64,000 bases of DNA. Origin: Linderina pennispora (lineage: Eukaryota; Kickxellomycota; Kickxellomycetes; Kickxellales; Kickxellaceae). Below, in pieces: positions 1 through 9,717 of the stretch (within the stretch, counting starts at the first letter, position 1; each line of letters opens with the position of its first letter). The stretch lies in the NCBI RefSeq assembly GCF_002104995.1, contig NW_024468253.1, forward strand, positions 682,001-746,000. Reading direction: 5' to 3'. The translations under genes were made by a program, and so were the position numbers. Under the pieces are notes generated by a model, which worked only from the letters and a program-made list of their open reading frames with translations, did not search any database and had not been told where the DNA came from.

Positions 1-228
1 CCTGGATCCCTAACACCGCCTTGATGAATCGCGTGGGATCATGATTAAGGCCTGCCGCCACTAGGCCACCACCACAAGACACGGCCATGTGCAGGCTTGT
101 CGTTATTCTGTGATGCGGCACATATATGGCCGGCATATAAGCTGCCATTTCCACATATCTGCAGCCGAGCCCCCTGAAACCTGAGACAGAAAGTGGCCGT
201 CCGCCGGTCATGTGGCCTGCTGTGTCCA

Positions 229-235
229 TATAAAT
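229..235 (+). promoter_or_regulatory. Candidate TATA box for the small Lys/Gly-rich ORF
   Basis: The sequence TATAAAT lies about 100 nt upstream of the ATG at 336, a spacing also seen before other genes in this window. It is the main reason to take the short ORF seriously. Confidence 0.35.
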
Positions 236-335
236 TGCAAGACATGGCGTCTGCCATCTCTACCCCTCAGCGCTTTTCACCAATATCCCATTTTCCAGAT
301 ACATAGTCATTTACACCAACGCTTCCTAGTACCAC

Positions 336-446
336 ATGGCCAAGGCAAAGGGTGGCGACAAGAAGGGCGAGGACAAGACAAAGTCGGGGGGTAACAAGAA
401 GGGCGATGACAAGAAGAGCAAGTCTGGCGGCAAGAAAGCAAAGTAG
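336..446 (+). CDS. Small Lys/Gly-rich ORF (36 aa)
   Basis: The ATG at 336 opens a 36-codon frame ending in TAG at 444-446. The product is almost entirely Lys, Gly, Asp and Ser in repeated K-x-G-G-x-K-K units, so it would be very basic and disordered. It has no recognisable domain. Lys/Gly-rich tails of this kind occur in small nucleic-acid-binding proteins and at the N-terminus of parvulin-type prolyl isomerases (general family knowledge), but no isomerase domain follows here. A TATA-like box sits about 100 nt upstream. It could be a real micro-protein, a truncated first exon or chance. Confidence 0.35.
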   Translation: MAKAKGGDKKGEDKTKSGGNKKGDDKKSKSGGKKAK

Positions 447-492
447 TTTATTTTTAGCCCCGAGTCTATGAATATCATGCTGCCTATCACGC

Positions 493-726
493 CTACACAG
501 TGCATCCCAGGCAGCCCGACCCTCCCTTAGTTTCGGACGCGTCTTTAATGTCCCCCTGGCAGCAGCAGCAGAACACTGCGGCAAACCACATCGCAAACTG
601 GCGCACCGGGCTGTTGTCCCGCTCGATCAAGCCTAGTCCAGTCCTGCTGGACTCGCTACTGCGGCGGCCATGGTCCTCCGACACCATCTGGGGCGGCTGA
701 TACGCCTGCGTCTTTTCGCCGCTCAT
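493..726 (-). CDS. Small cysteine-rich protein, possible CYSTM-like (77 aa)
   Basis: Starting at the ATG complementary to 724-726, the frame encodes 77 residues. A polar, Ser/Arg-rich N-terminal half is followed by a short hydrophobic patch that runs into four consecutive cysteines (MWFAAVFCCCCQ), and the C-terminus ends in a further C-x-x-C (GCLGCTV). This layout, with a disordered N-terminus and a terminal hydrophobic Cys cluster, resembles small CYSTM-type or palmitoylated membrane-associated stress proteins. The resemblance is by composition only. The longer frame upstream of this Met looks like non-coding sequence. Confidence 0.45.
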   Translation of the reverse strand: MSGEKTQAYQPPQMVSEDHGRRSSESSRTGLGLIERDNSPVRQFAMWFAAVFCCCCQGDIKDASETKGGSGCLGCTV

Positions 727-981
727 GACGTTTTTGTAGAGGGTTGATAATGGAAATGCAAAAAAAACAACAGGCAGTTGTTTGCAAAGACGAATGAAAA
801 ATGGTCTGAACGAAGGAAGAAACGCGGAAATTGGGAGTAGCTGCGCTCTGCAGGAGACTTGCAACCCAGTCCCTTTATGTGCTGTAGCTTGATCCCCTGC
901 TAAGTTCCTTGATCGGCAAGTGGATGGCCCTGGTGCATCTGGGCAATGTCGCTGCAGACTAAAAGACCAGGCCATTTCTTT

Positions 982-2223
982 CTAGATGCCCTTAGCAAAC
1001 TCGCCAATACTTTGGAAGGCATCCCGCGTCTCTTTGCGGTACCCAAACAGGACGTGGAACACGTGGGGCATATCGTCGTAGATCTCCAGCGCAACCGGTC
1101 CAGGCTTGCCACTGTTCTGGGAGTTAATCTTGGCTGCCAGCGCCTTCACGTCATCCAAAAGTCGCTCGCCGCCGCCCACCTGGAGTAGAGTAGGTGGGAA
1201 TCCCCTCAAACGACCCCTTGCTCGGCGAAACCAGCATCCCTTGCATATCCTGCCTCATCTTGTCAGTCAGCGGCTTCCCAGGCGCAAACAGCATGCGCGC
1301 ATAGTTGAGTGACGATTCCAGCGGCTGGATTATAAGGTAGTCGTGCAGTCGGTTCGATTCCATGCTGGGCTTCGTGCTGACCAGGTCAGTCCAGGGTGAC
1401 ACCAACACCAGGGCGCCAGGCGCAGCAATCTTTCATGTGCCGAAGCAGATGCACCAGTACAATTGACATGTGTGCTCCTGAGCTGTCCCCAGCAACAATA
1501 ATGTTCTCTGGCTTGAATCCCTCCTGCAACAGATACAGATACGCAATAAGCGTATCGTGCGTCTGAGCTGGGAATGGATGGGTAGGCGTCAAGCGATAGT
1601 CAATGGTCATCGCGCGCATCTGCGCCTGCTGCGAAGCTTCGCCGGCGAATGAGCGGTGCGTGCTAGGGTCTTCCGATCACCCATCCGCCGCCATGGAGCC
1701 AGAGAATTATTTTCTCATTTTCAAACAGCGGCTGGATGCTGCACAGTCGGTCGGCATCGGTTGCATATGGCTCCAGAGCACTCATAGCTGCAGTTCCCAG
1801 CACGACCTCGTAGCCAATCGTGCGAGGCTGCTCGGCTGCTCTGTCCTCCTCCGTCAGCCTCACCAGCCCATCTTCGCCGACGCCCACGCCAGCAAACTTG
1901 GATGTGTCGATAGTCAACAGCTTTGGTGTCGATAGTGTGCGCTCGGTAAATACCTTTGTCGATGGGCCACGCCGTGCTCTTGAGTCCGCGCTCGCGCATC
2001 GTCTGCGTCATTTGGTAGATGTCAATGTTCTCAATTTCGTCGTCGTTGGTGAACTGTGGTGCACCGATTGCTGATCATATATCTCATTACGTCTAGAGTC
2101 ACCTGCATACGCAGGTCCCAGCTGGGCAGGCGCGGGCCGTGCCAGTAGTAGTCGAACGAGGACTTGGCAGACACCGTAGCCACAGTGTAGAGGATGTAGG
2201 CGAAGTCCTGCAGGCGAAGGCAT
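982..2223 (-). CDS. Alpha/beta hydrolase, HSL-type esterase/lipase (multiply frameshifted)
   Basis: The locus encodes a serine esterase of the hormone-sensitive-lipase group. The oxyanion motif HGGGW, the nucleophile elbow GDSSGAH (Ser), a plausible acid (GERLLDDV) and a terminal His (MPHVFHVL) all appear in the right order, so every catalytic element is present. The N-terminal part includes FAYILYTVATVSAK, possibly a membrane anchor, followed by FDYYWHGPRLPSWDL. The likely start is the ATG at 2223, with a TATA-like element about 74 nt upstream. Reading the whole protein needs frame changes near 2205, 2065, 1925, 1660, 1395 and 1195. This is the densest broken gene here, yet the motifs are intact, so indel errors are favoured over decay. 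Expected length is about 410 aa. The substrate is unknown. Confidence 0.75.
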
Positions 2224-2902
2224 GGTTGGAAACTGATGTTGAACAGATTTTAAAAATGGAGAAGAGCATGAAACAGGATGTGGGGACCGCGGCAGCTTTA
2301 TAGCAGTAGTCGCAAATGGTGTCCTGGCGTGATTCATGTGCAGATCGGCCGGCAAGGAGTGGGTTGTGAGAATTAATCGCCAGTATTTGTAAGCTGACGC
2401 TGAGATTCTACACAGAACGCCCTAGTGGCATAGCCATATCCCAGCCCTTTGGCAGTATGGCTGCTGGCATTATGCCTGTCTCGGTCCGAAAAGACTCCGC
2501 ATAAGCATAGAGGTGCCTAAAGGCCTACCTATCTCATGTGCGAATCATGCTACTAGTTGGAGCATGTGCATGCTGAAGCCTGCTATCAGCTTATGTAAAG
2601 ATACATAAGATTGCTAGATAGTTTTTGTCAACAGCCTAAAGGAGCATCTTTTACACTTGGTTGAGTATGCTCAAGGACCACTTTGGCGCGTCTACTGGCA
2701 GCTTCTCGTTCCCATCACCAAGCTCTGGAATGCAAGGTGCTAGTAACAGTCTGCTGGATGTTGACCATGGGAATGGATAGTCTCTTAAACCATACGCTAC
2801 AGCAATCGCCAGCATACAGCCACATCTGGGAGTAGTAGCAGGATGCCTACTGGCCCTGGCACATCCTTTTAAAAACGATGATTCTACCCTGGAAACTCAG
2901 TA
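2224..2902. other. Intergenic region between the esterase and Nudix genes
   Basis: The left end holds the esterase promoter, with a TATAAA on the minus strand at 2297-2302. The rest shows no open frame with recognisable protein character, no tRNA-like boxes and no obvious repeat. Confidence 0.6.
2297..2302 (-). promoter_or_regulatory. TATA-like element of the esterase gene
   Basis: TATAAA on the minus strand lies about 75 nt upstream of the start at 2223, which supports that ATG as the true start. Confidence 0.4.
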
Positions 2903-3299
2903 ATGGTATCGGCTGGCGCAGTGGTTTTTGACACTGTCGGACGAGTGCTCACACTCGTTGACAAGCGCTCCAACGCAGACACTGTGTACTTTCCGAAAGG
3001 AAGAGTTGGAGTCAGGGGAATCGCTCGAGGACGCTGCAGCAAGAGAAGTTGAGGAGGAAACAGGCGTTAAATGTGACATACACGGAGAAATCGCTGCCAT
3101 GCAAAGCAGATATAGTGTGGCAATTGGCAAAACAAAGGTTATATTCTGGTTCAAGGCTGACTTTGTTGAGGATAGAGAGCAGCAGCTGGAAGGTCATGAG
3201 TCGTTCAAACCCTGGTGGGTGGACGCTAGCATCGCCCGGTCGGTTCTGAGTTTTGACGATGACAGGGAGCTCTTAGACATCTGTCTTAGCAAGCAGTGA
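2903..3299 (+). CDS. Nudix hydrolase (one frame change inside the Nudix box)
   Basis: The ATG at 2903 starts MVSAGAVVFDTVGRVLTLVD, a typical beta-strand entry to a Nudix fold. The frame then reads FPKG and, after a one-base shift near 3005, ESGESLEDAAAREVEEETGV. Removing a single G restores a perfect Nudix box (G-x5-E-x7-REV-x-EE-x-G-V). The family hydrolyses nucleoside diphosphates linked to another moiety, using the REV-x-EE glutamates for Mg2+. The protein is about 131 aa, close to the minimal domain, so MutT-like, diphosphoinositol polyphosphate phosphohydrolase-like or Ap4A hydrolase roles are all possible. It lies only about 110 nt before the next gene. Confidence 0.8.
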
Positions 3300-3409
3300 C
3301 GTTTGCCGCCCATATCCAAGGATGGACTGATAGCTTCAAATGGCATCAATAGCAGCCTTTTGGATGACTGCGGAAACGCCATTTTTGTACAATTCAATAT
3401 TTTTGCTGG

Positions 3410-4161
3410 ATGGATGCCTTGGTCGGTAGCATACATGCACTGAAGCGGCAACCGCAGTCCAACGAGGCCTTGAAACTGCTTCAGCGTATCGCTGCACAGG
3501 TGCGGCCAGTAATGGAAAAGCGCAGGTGGAGGGTCAAAACGCTGCGTGAGTTCTTTCCTGGAAACCCCAATCTCTTGGGTCTCAATGTCAACGGCGGCTT
3601 CGAAATCCGGATCCGGATTGCGGCCAGCCCACGACCCCACCCAGTTCTTCCCGTACGAGGACCTGGTGGGCACAATGCTGCACGAGCTCGTCCACAATGT
3701 GCGTGGTCCACACGACGCAATGTTCTACAGGCTGCTTGACGAGCTGAAAGCCGAGACAGAGCAGCTGATGGCGAAGGGGTATACTGGCGATGGGTTCTAT
3801 TCGTCGGGAACGCGGGTTGGTACGGGTGTTTCGCATAATGCCCCCAGGAGCCAGCTGCGGGACCGGGACACTCAAGGCAATTGAGGCAAGACAACGGAAA
3901 CAGGTGCTTGGCGGGCGGCCACGGACCTTGGGCGAAAGCCAAAATGCAAAGGCATGGCGGGCAGAGCAGGCCAGGTACACACCAGCGCAGATGGCTGCCA
4001 GGGCGGCTGAGCGGCGACTGCGCGACGAGAGGTGGTGTGGCGAGGCAATGGCTGGTGTAGTCGACGAGACCAAGCCCAGCAGCGATGATGACGATGTCGT
4101 TTTTGTTGGATCCACAATGGCAGCTCCGAGCGAGCCTGATTGTGATATCCGATTCAGAGTG
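3410..4161 (+). CDS. WLM-domain metalloprotease, Wss1/SPRTN-like (frameshifted)
   Basis: The WLM zinc-metallopeptidase domain is visible in sequence: an N-terminal helix with ALKLLQRIAAQVRPVM, then LREFFPGNPNLLGLNVN, then the active site HELVHNVRGPHD, in which HExxH plus the downstream His bind zinc. The C-terminal region is basic and then carries an acidic-hydrophobic stretch (SSDDDDVVFVG) that fits a SUMO-interacting motif. Wss1 proteins clear DNA-protein crosslinks and SUMOylated chromatin proteins (family knowledge). Frame changes lie near 3630 and 3845. The 3' end is uncertain: no in-frame stop occurs before the COG1 start at 4234, so the end given is the first stop reached by a small frame shift. 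Confidence 0.75.
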
Positions 4162-4233
4162 ACCTCAGCAATACTTTTCCTGCTCTTTTCTATAGTTTTT
4201 TTTTGTATTTGCTCCATCTATAGTAAATTCATA

Positions 4234-7200
4234 ATGTCGTGGCTGCAGCGGGGGTTGTTTGGGCGCAAGCGCAGCGAGTCTACGCCAAAAGAAGAGGCGG
4301 CTAAATCGAATGCCAAACCAGAGCACGACGAGGCTGTTGAGTTGGTTGACGCTGGGCCAATGCCGACTGACGAGGACCTGCAAAACATCGACTCGCTGTT
4401 TGCACGCATGAGCGTAGTCGAAATGCGCAAGTATGAGCAGAACCTGCAGGCGCACATTGAGAACACCCGGCGACAAATGCGCAAAGTGGCCGGCGAGCAC
4501 TATCCAGATCTGATCAACGCTGCAGACTCGGTCGTGGCCATGGACACGTCGTCGGCGAACATCAGCAAAAAGATCAGCGACTTGAAGGGCATGCTGGGCG
4601 AAGCCAAGGGTGCGGCAGTAGAGTTGCCCAGCGGAGCAGCGCAGGAGAAGCCGGCGTTGAGGGAGCCGCAGGAGGAGCTGAAGAGCAAGATGTATTCCAT
4701 TGCAGCGCAGGTCAAGGTTTTGGTGGATACCCCGGAGCAGATATGGAAGGCGCTGGAGTCGAAGAGGTTCTTGCAGGCATCACTGCTGTTCATGATTGCA
4801 CGAGAAATACACGAGCGGCTGAGCGAGCAGTCGAAAGCAGAGTTTGGCGGCCAGCGATGACGACGAGCACACCATTGTTGACCCGCTGCTTGCATTCCCA
4901 GTCATAGAGAGGCAGTGGGCATCAGTGGCTCCGTTCCGGGAGCAGATTCTCGCCAAGGCTAATCACTTGCTATCCACAGACGACGACGAGCGGGTGGAGG
5001 CATTTATGAATGCAATCTGTGCGATTGCACTGCTCGACGATGTTGACGCAGAGATGGCGTGCACGGTATTCCTGTCGCGCCGTGGAGAGGCGCACAGAGC
5101 TCTTTTGGAGAAGCTGACAGCAGCCGATTTTGAAGGCGAGTTGGAGACATTGCTGCAGGATCTGCTGGGAAGGATCAGGCAGGTGCTGACCGACTACATT
5201 GTCATATTTGGGGTGCCCGGAGACGAGGATGCAGCAATTGCTGGCCACCAGCAACCTTCGTCTCGGTATGCCTCTTGGATCCTGACAACACTAGCTAGCC
5301 TGGCTGCTGATGCAGATCTGTCGATGCCTGCATCACTGCGGCCGCTTTGGCAGAACGAGAAGAGGGGCCAGCAGCTGTCAGCCACAAGCCACACAGGCGG
5401 CGTCAGCGCTGGCTCGTCGGAGTCGCTGTCCAAGGTGGCAATTGACCACAAGTCAAAGCAGCGGCGCCGCAAGTCGTCGATTGCTGGTTCGGTCATATCG
5501 TCGGCAATCCCAACCAGCCCAATGCCGCTGACATCGCCCGCCAACACACAGCCCAGCCCTGCGTCGGTGCCAATCGAAAAGTCGTCGGTGAGGCATTTGT
5601 ACTCGACGAGCTCGCCAGGAATATCCGGCTACAGCTCGCACCTCAATAGCAGCAGCAACTTGGCTGGCCATCTGTGGGCCAGCAATGTGTCCAAGGTGGT
5701 GCACTCGAGCGGGATCTTCATGGTTGCAAAATACCTGCCGGAAGAGGTCTCCCAGTACAAGCCGCCAATGCCGCGAATTCTGGATGTGGGCATGTTGCAG
5801 CCCGACGGCAACAGCCTGAACGAGGCCGATGAGGATATGGTTGGGCTGGAGTACTACCTGAACGATGCCAAATCTCTGCTCAAGGTGCTGGCGTCACAGA
5901 TTCAGCCGTGCCTGGAGCGGGCAGCAAAGCATGCGCTCGAGTTCTGGTGGCAGGACACGATCCAGGCTATCACTCGCTCGGTAGCGGTGGCGATTGAGGG
6001 CCGGGTAGCTAGAGTGGGCGATGCAGCGCGGAATCGGCAATGCAATGTACAGGTGGGAGGTAGAGGAGAACGGGAAATGGACGCGCGGGTTTGCCTGGGC
6101 GACTGTTGCGTCAAGTATGGAAGTGCTGCATGACGGGCACAGACAGTCGCTGTACGCGTCGGTGATCGAGCCGCTGCTCAGAGACCGCGCGCGCGCTTTG
6201 CAGAGCGCCTCAATTGACTTGGCACTGTCGTCGCCACAGTCGTTCCTGGCAGACGTCGACATTGATGACATTCTTGCGGGCCATCTTCCGTGGCAAGCAC
6301 TACGGGTGCTAGGCTCAGGAGCTGCCAGGAATGCTGGCCAGATTGACGACCTGGTCAAGGATGTCAGCAACGACACGGTTATCATCCCTATTCCTGCACA
6401 GTGCTTAGGTGACTCGATGGTAGCCTCGCTGCAGACGGTGTGGAGCGAGTGCGATGGATGGTGGCGGCAGATGAATGGCGCTGCTGCCCTGCCTGAGGCC
6501 CTGGTATGCACGCAGTACTTTGTGCAGCAGTGGCAGGCAATGTGCGAGCGACTCGAGAGGTGGTCAGAGGATATGTGCCAGCAAGCCATCGTCAGTGTTG
6601 GCTTGCCAGACACAGCAGACCTCGAAGACCACGAGATGCCATACGAGGTTATGCTCTGCATCAAGGGCGCCTGGACGATGGGGGTACTGGTGGACGTGGC
6701 CAAGCATGCTCTCGCTTCCAACACACCGCTGGTGCGCCAGTGCTGGACCCAGCTAAAGTGCGATTTGGCGGCCTTGACAGACAGGCTGCAGGAGATTGGC
6801 CGCGATCTGCTGTCGCCATGGTATGCATTCCTCGGAAACGCACTTGCACGGGGCTGGGCGGAAAAGTTCGACGCCCTGTACTATCGCATTCCATCCGCTT
6901 TGCAAAAGGACACCACCGCAACGCACCGGGATGTTGTCAGAGCTTGGCTGGAGTCTACTGGTGGTGCAGATGGCATGGGTGGGTGGTCGAGCAGATATGC
7001 GTCATTGCGCCGGATAGCGACAACGACTGCGGTTCCCGGCATCCCGAATGTCGACAGGCAGGCCAATGTCAGCGGCCCGGTTCTCGCCCTCATCCTGCGC
7101 CTCGAGTCCCAGATCCAGGCGGTCAGCGGGCTCGGGCCGATTGTTGCCAGCAAAGACCGGCTGAAGGCCAGGCGTTGGCCAGTCGTTCGCCACAGCGTTC

Positions 7201-7287
7201 GCTGCCACCCTTGACACGAAGCTAGCCGAGCAGAAGCTGGCCGGCAGCACCACGACTGAGTGGGACAGGGATCAGCTGAGGGCCTGA
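4234..7287 (+). CDS. COG1: Conserved oligomeric Golgi complex subunit 1 (frameshifted)
   Basis: COG1 is a subunit of the COG tethering complex, which handles retrograde vesicle traffic in the Golgi. The N-terminal Vps51/COG1-type helical segment is clear: DLQNIDSLFARMSVVEMRKY followed by YPDLINAADSVVAMDTS. It continues with KSKMYSIAAQVKVLVDTPEQ and FPVIERQWASVAPFREQI, which are characteristic of COG1. A Ser-rich insertion lies at about 5380-5700. The ATG at 4234 is preceded by a short AT-rich stretch. Frame changes are needed near 4855, 6020 and 7175, and the last one exposes the C-terminus ending in TGA at 7285-7287. The expected protein is about 1,015 aa, normal for a fungal COG1. Confidence 0.85.
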
Positions 7288-7667
7288 CGTGGGCTACTGC
7301 TGAGAGCCAGCTCGGCGGGGCGGGTGCGAGCTGGTCTGGGCTCATGGACGCACTGGGCTGCTTCGCGTCGCCCCTGGACTGATGCAGCGCCGGTGCAGCG
7401 GCTCGGGGAATTTGGTGCGTCACAGAGGCGTCTGGCAGTGATCCTCGAAGCCTGAAATGCATTGCCGGGCAGGGCCGGAGTTGACTTGTATGCTGGCCCG
7501 TTCGTGTTTCTCGATTAGTGGCCCGTGATTGGACAAAATGCCGGCCGCATAATGTCTCCGAGGAACTATAAAACCGTCGGAGGGCCGGGCCTTACGGAGA
7601 TAACGAACCTTTGCTTCGCTTTTCCACAATTTTTTTGCAAAGAATCTAGCTTCATTTTCCTGACACA
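7288..7667. other. Intergenic region and AAT promoter
   Basis: No gene is seen here. TATAAAA at 7567-7573 lies about 95 nt before the AAT start and is followed by a pyrimidine-rich leader, so this is the promoter of the aminotransferase gene. Confidence 0.55.
7567..7573 (+). promoter_or_regulatory. TATA box of the aspartate aminotransferase gene
   Basis: TATAAAA lies 95 nt upstream of the ATG at 7668, with a pyrimidine-rich leader between. Confidence 0.5.
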
Positions 7668-9162
7668 ATGATTGCCTCTGCCGTCAAGACCTCGCTGCGC
7701 GGCCTCTGCCTCGAAGCAGTCGGCCCGTGCGCTGACCACCTGGACCAACGTCGAGATGGGTAAGTAGCCGCGGCGGCGGAGTTTATGAACCACCCAGCCA
7801 GCCGGGGGCTGTTATTAACAAGGCGCGGGTTAATTGTGTAGGTCCGCCCGATGCCATTCTCGGTGTGACCGAGGCCTTCAAGCGCGACACCGACCCCCGC
7901 AAGATGAACCTGGGTGTGGGCGCCTACCGTACCGACGAGGGCAAGCCCTACGTGCTCAATGCTGTCAGAAAGGTAAGCGAAAGGAAAACTTTTTCTGCGG
8001 TCGCCGCGCCCGGAAGACAGCGGGATCAAAAAAAAAAAAACTTCAGGCAACTCCCGATCCCAGCCCTCGCTTTCCTAATCCGGCAGTCCGTCCTCGTGAA
8101 AGCAAACCGTGTAGGCTGAGCAGTCTCTTTTGGCGCAGAACCTTGACAAGGAGTACCTGCCGATCACCGGCCTCGCCAAGTTCACCTCGGCCGCTTCCGA
8201 GCTGGCATACGGCGCTGAGAGCCCCGCGCTGAGCCGCCTGGCCATCACCCAGTCGATCTCGGGCACGGGTGCCCTGCGCATTGGCGGCGCGTTCCTGGAG
8301 AAGTTCTACAAGACGCAGCCGACCATCTACCTGCCCACCCCCAGCTGGGGCAACCACGCGGCAATTTTCCGTGACTGCGGCATGAAGGTTGGCAAGTACA
8401 CGTACTTTGATCCGTCGACCAACGGCCTGAACCTGAGCGGAATGCTGGAGGACCTCAAGGCTCTGCCCAAGGGGAGCGCGGTTCTGCTGCATGCGTGTGC
8501 GCACAACCCGACTGGCGTCGATCCCGACCGCCGAGCAGTGGGCGCAGATCCAGCAGGTCGTCGAGGAGCGCGAGCACCTTGCCTTCTTTGACATGGCGTA
8601 CCAGGGCTTCGCCTCGGGCGACGCCGACCGCGACGCCGCCGCCCTGCGCACCTTTGTGAGCTCGGGAAAGGTGCCTGTTGTCCTGTCGCAGTCGTTCGCC
8701 AAGAACATGGGCCTGTACGGTGAGCGCGTCGGAACCTTCTCGGTTGTCGGCGCTGATGCTGCGGAGAAGGACCGCGTTTTGTCGCAGATCAAGATCCTGG
8801 TGCGCCCGATGTACTCGAACCCGCCCATCAACGGCGCCCGGATCGCCGCTGAGGTGCTGACCAACCAGGAGCTGCGCCAGGAGTGGCTCGGAGAGGTCAA
8901 GTACATGGCCGACCGCATCATCGGTATGCGCAAGCAGCTGCGCGGCCGTCTGGAGGAGCTCGGGTCGAAGAAGCCGTGGAACCACATTACTGACCAAATC
9001 GGCATGTTCTGCTACACGGGTCTCAAGCCCGAGCAGGTCGACCGTCTGGCCCAGGAATTCCATGTGTACCTGACCCGCGATGGCCGCGTGTCGATGGCTG
9101 GCATCTCGAGCGGCAACGTCAACTATCTGGCCGAGTCCATCCATGCGGTCACCAAGGACTAA
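7668..9162 (+). CDS. AAT1: Aspartate aminotransferase, mitochondrial type (two introns, frameshifted)
   Basis: This PLP enzyme interconverts aspartate/2-oxoglutarate and oxaloacetate/glutamate, and works in the malate-aspartate shuttle. The start ATG at 7668 gives a basic presequence ([11 protein letters not shown]), so mitochondrial import is likely. Introns are 7760-7841 (branch-like TATTAAC) and 7973-8114. Using the acceptor at 8114 restores [20 protein letters not shown]. Conserved blocks include [25 protein letters not shown], the HNPTGVDP loop, [14 protein letters not shown] and the PLP-lysine motif [16 protein letters not shown]. Frame changes lie near 7700 and at 8522, where one extra C sits in ATCCCGACC. 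The gene ends in TAA at 9160-9162. Confidence 0.92.
7760..7841 (+). other. AAT intron 1 (82 nt)
   Basis: The donor is GTAAGT, TATTAAC at 7813-7819 is a near-perfect branch site, and the acceptor is GTGTAG. The junction restores [11 protein letters not shown]. Confidence 0.85.
7973..8114 (+). other. AAT intron 2 (142 nt)
   Basis: The donor is GTAAGC. The acceptor at 8114 (GTGTAG) is preferred over the one at 8138 because it adds eight family-typical residues (AEQSLLAQ). A 12-nt A run lies inside the intron near 8029-8040. Confidence 0.8.
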
Positions 9163-9717
9163 GCCAAAGCCTTCTTGTTCCTATTCCCCATTTTCACCTT
9201 CCCTTTCTTCAACAAAAAGCCCTGTTAGACAGCCGTTTGCATATGCGGGGGGAGTGGCTGGCACGGGTACTTGCTGTAGAAGACAGTGCGCTCTGTGGCT
9301 CCCTGTGGCTCTAGAATTGGGATTGTGGATCGCTGGAAAGCGAGCCCAGGTTGATCCCTCTTTTTGCTCAACCATGAACATGGTGGACATTGGAGCATGT
9401 TCACAATCCCTTTTACGCCTACAAAGACAAATATGTATCGTACATCCTATGCAGCAAGGGCGCATGGCAGGACAAAAGGACGGCTCCCACAGCGTACTTA
9501 TTTTTTTTTTGGCGGCCATCGGTTTGGGCTTTATCCTTCTTGGGCATTTTGCACACTCTTGGTCTTTTCGGATATATGCCTCACCCAGCTGGAATGACTC
9601 GGGGACGACAGAGCCCTCCTCCAGCACTACAAACCAAGTATAAATGCGAGCGTGGCCGCCACAGAGCACATTGCAGCCACTCTGTTTCTATTCAGCCTCT
9701 CCAGCAACTTCCCACTC
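9163..9717. other. Intergenic region and promoter of F-box-like gene 1
   Basis: The AAT 3' flank has a T-rich stretch near 9500. A TATAAAT at 9639-9645 lies about 75 nt before the ATG at 9718. No coding signal is seen between. Confidence 0.5.
9639..9645 (+). promoter_or_regulatory. TATA box of F-box-like gene 1
   Basis: TATAAAT lies about 75 nt upstream of the ATG at 9718. Confidence 0.45.

Noticed and set aside
982-2223. Esterase as a pseudogene
   Set aside because: All catalytic motifs survive in the correct order and the breaks are single-base, like those in essential neighbours. Decay is possible but not the simplest reading.
8115-8138. Alternative AAT intron 2 acceptor at 8138
   Set aside because: It would delete eight residues (AEQSLLAQ) that fit the family, and the acceptor at 8114 keeps frame and length.
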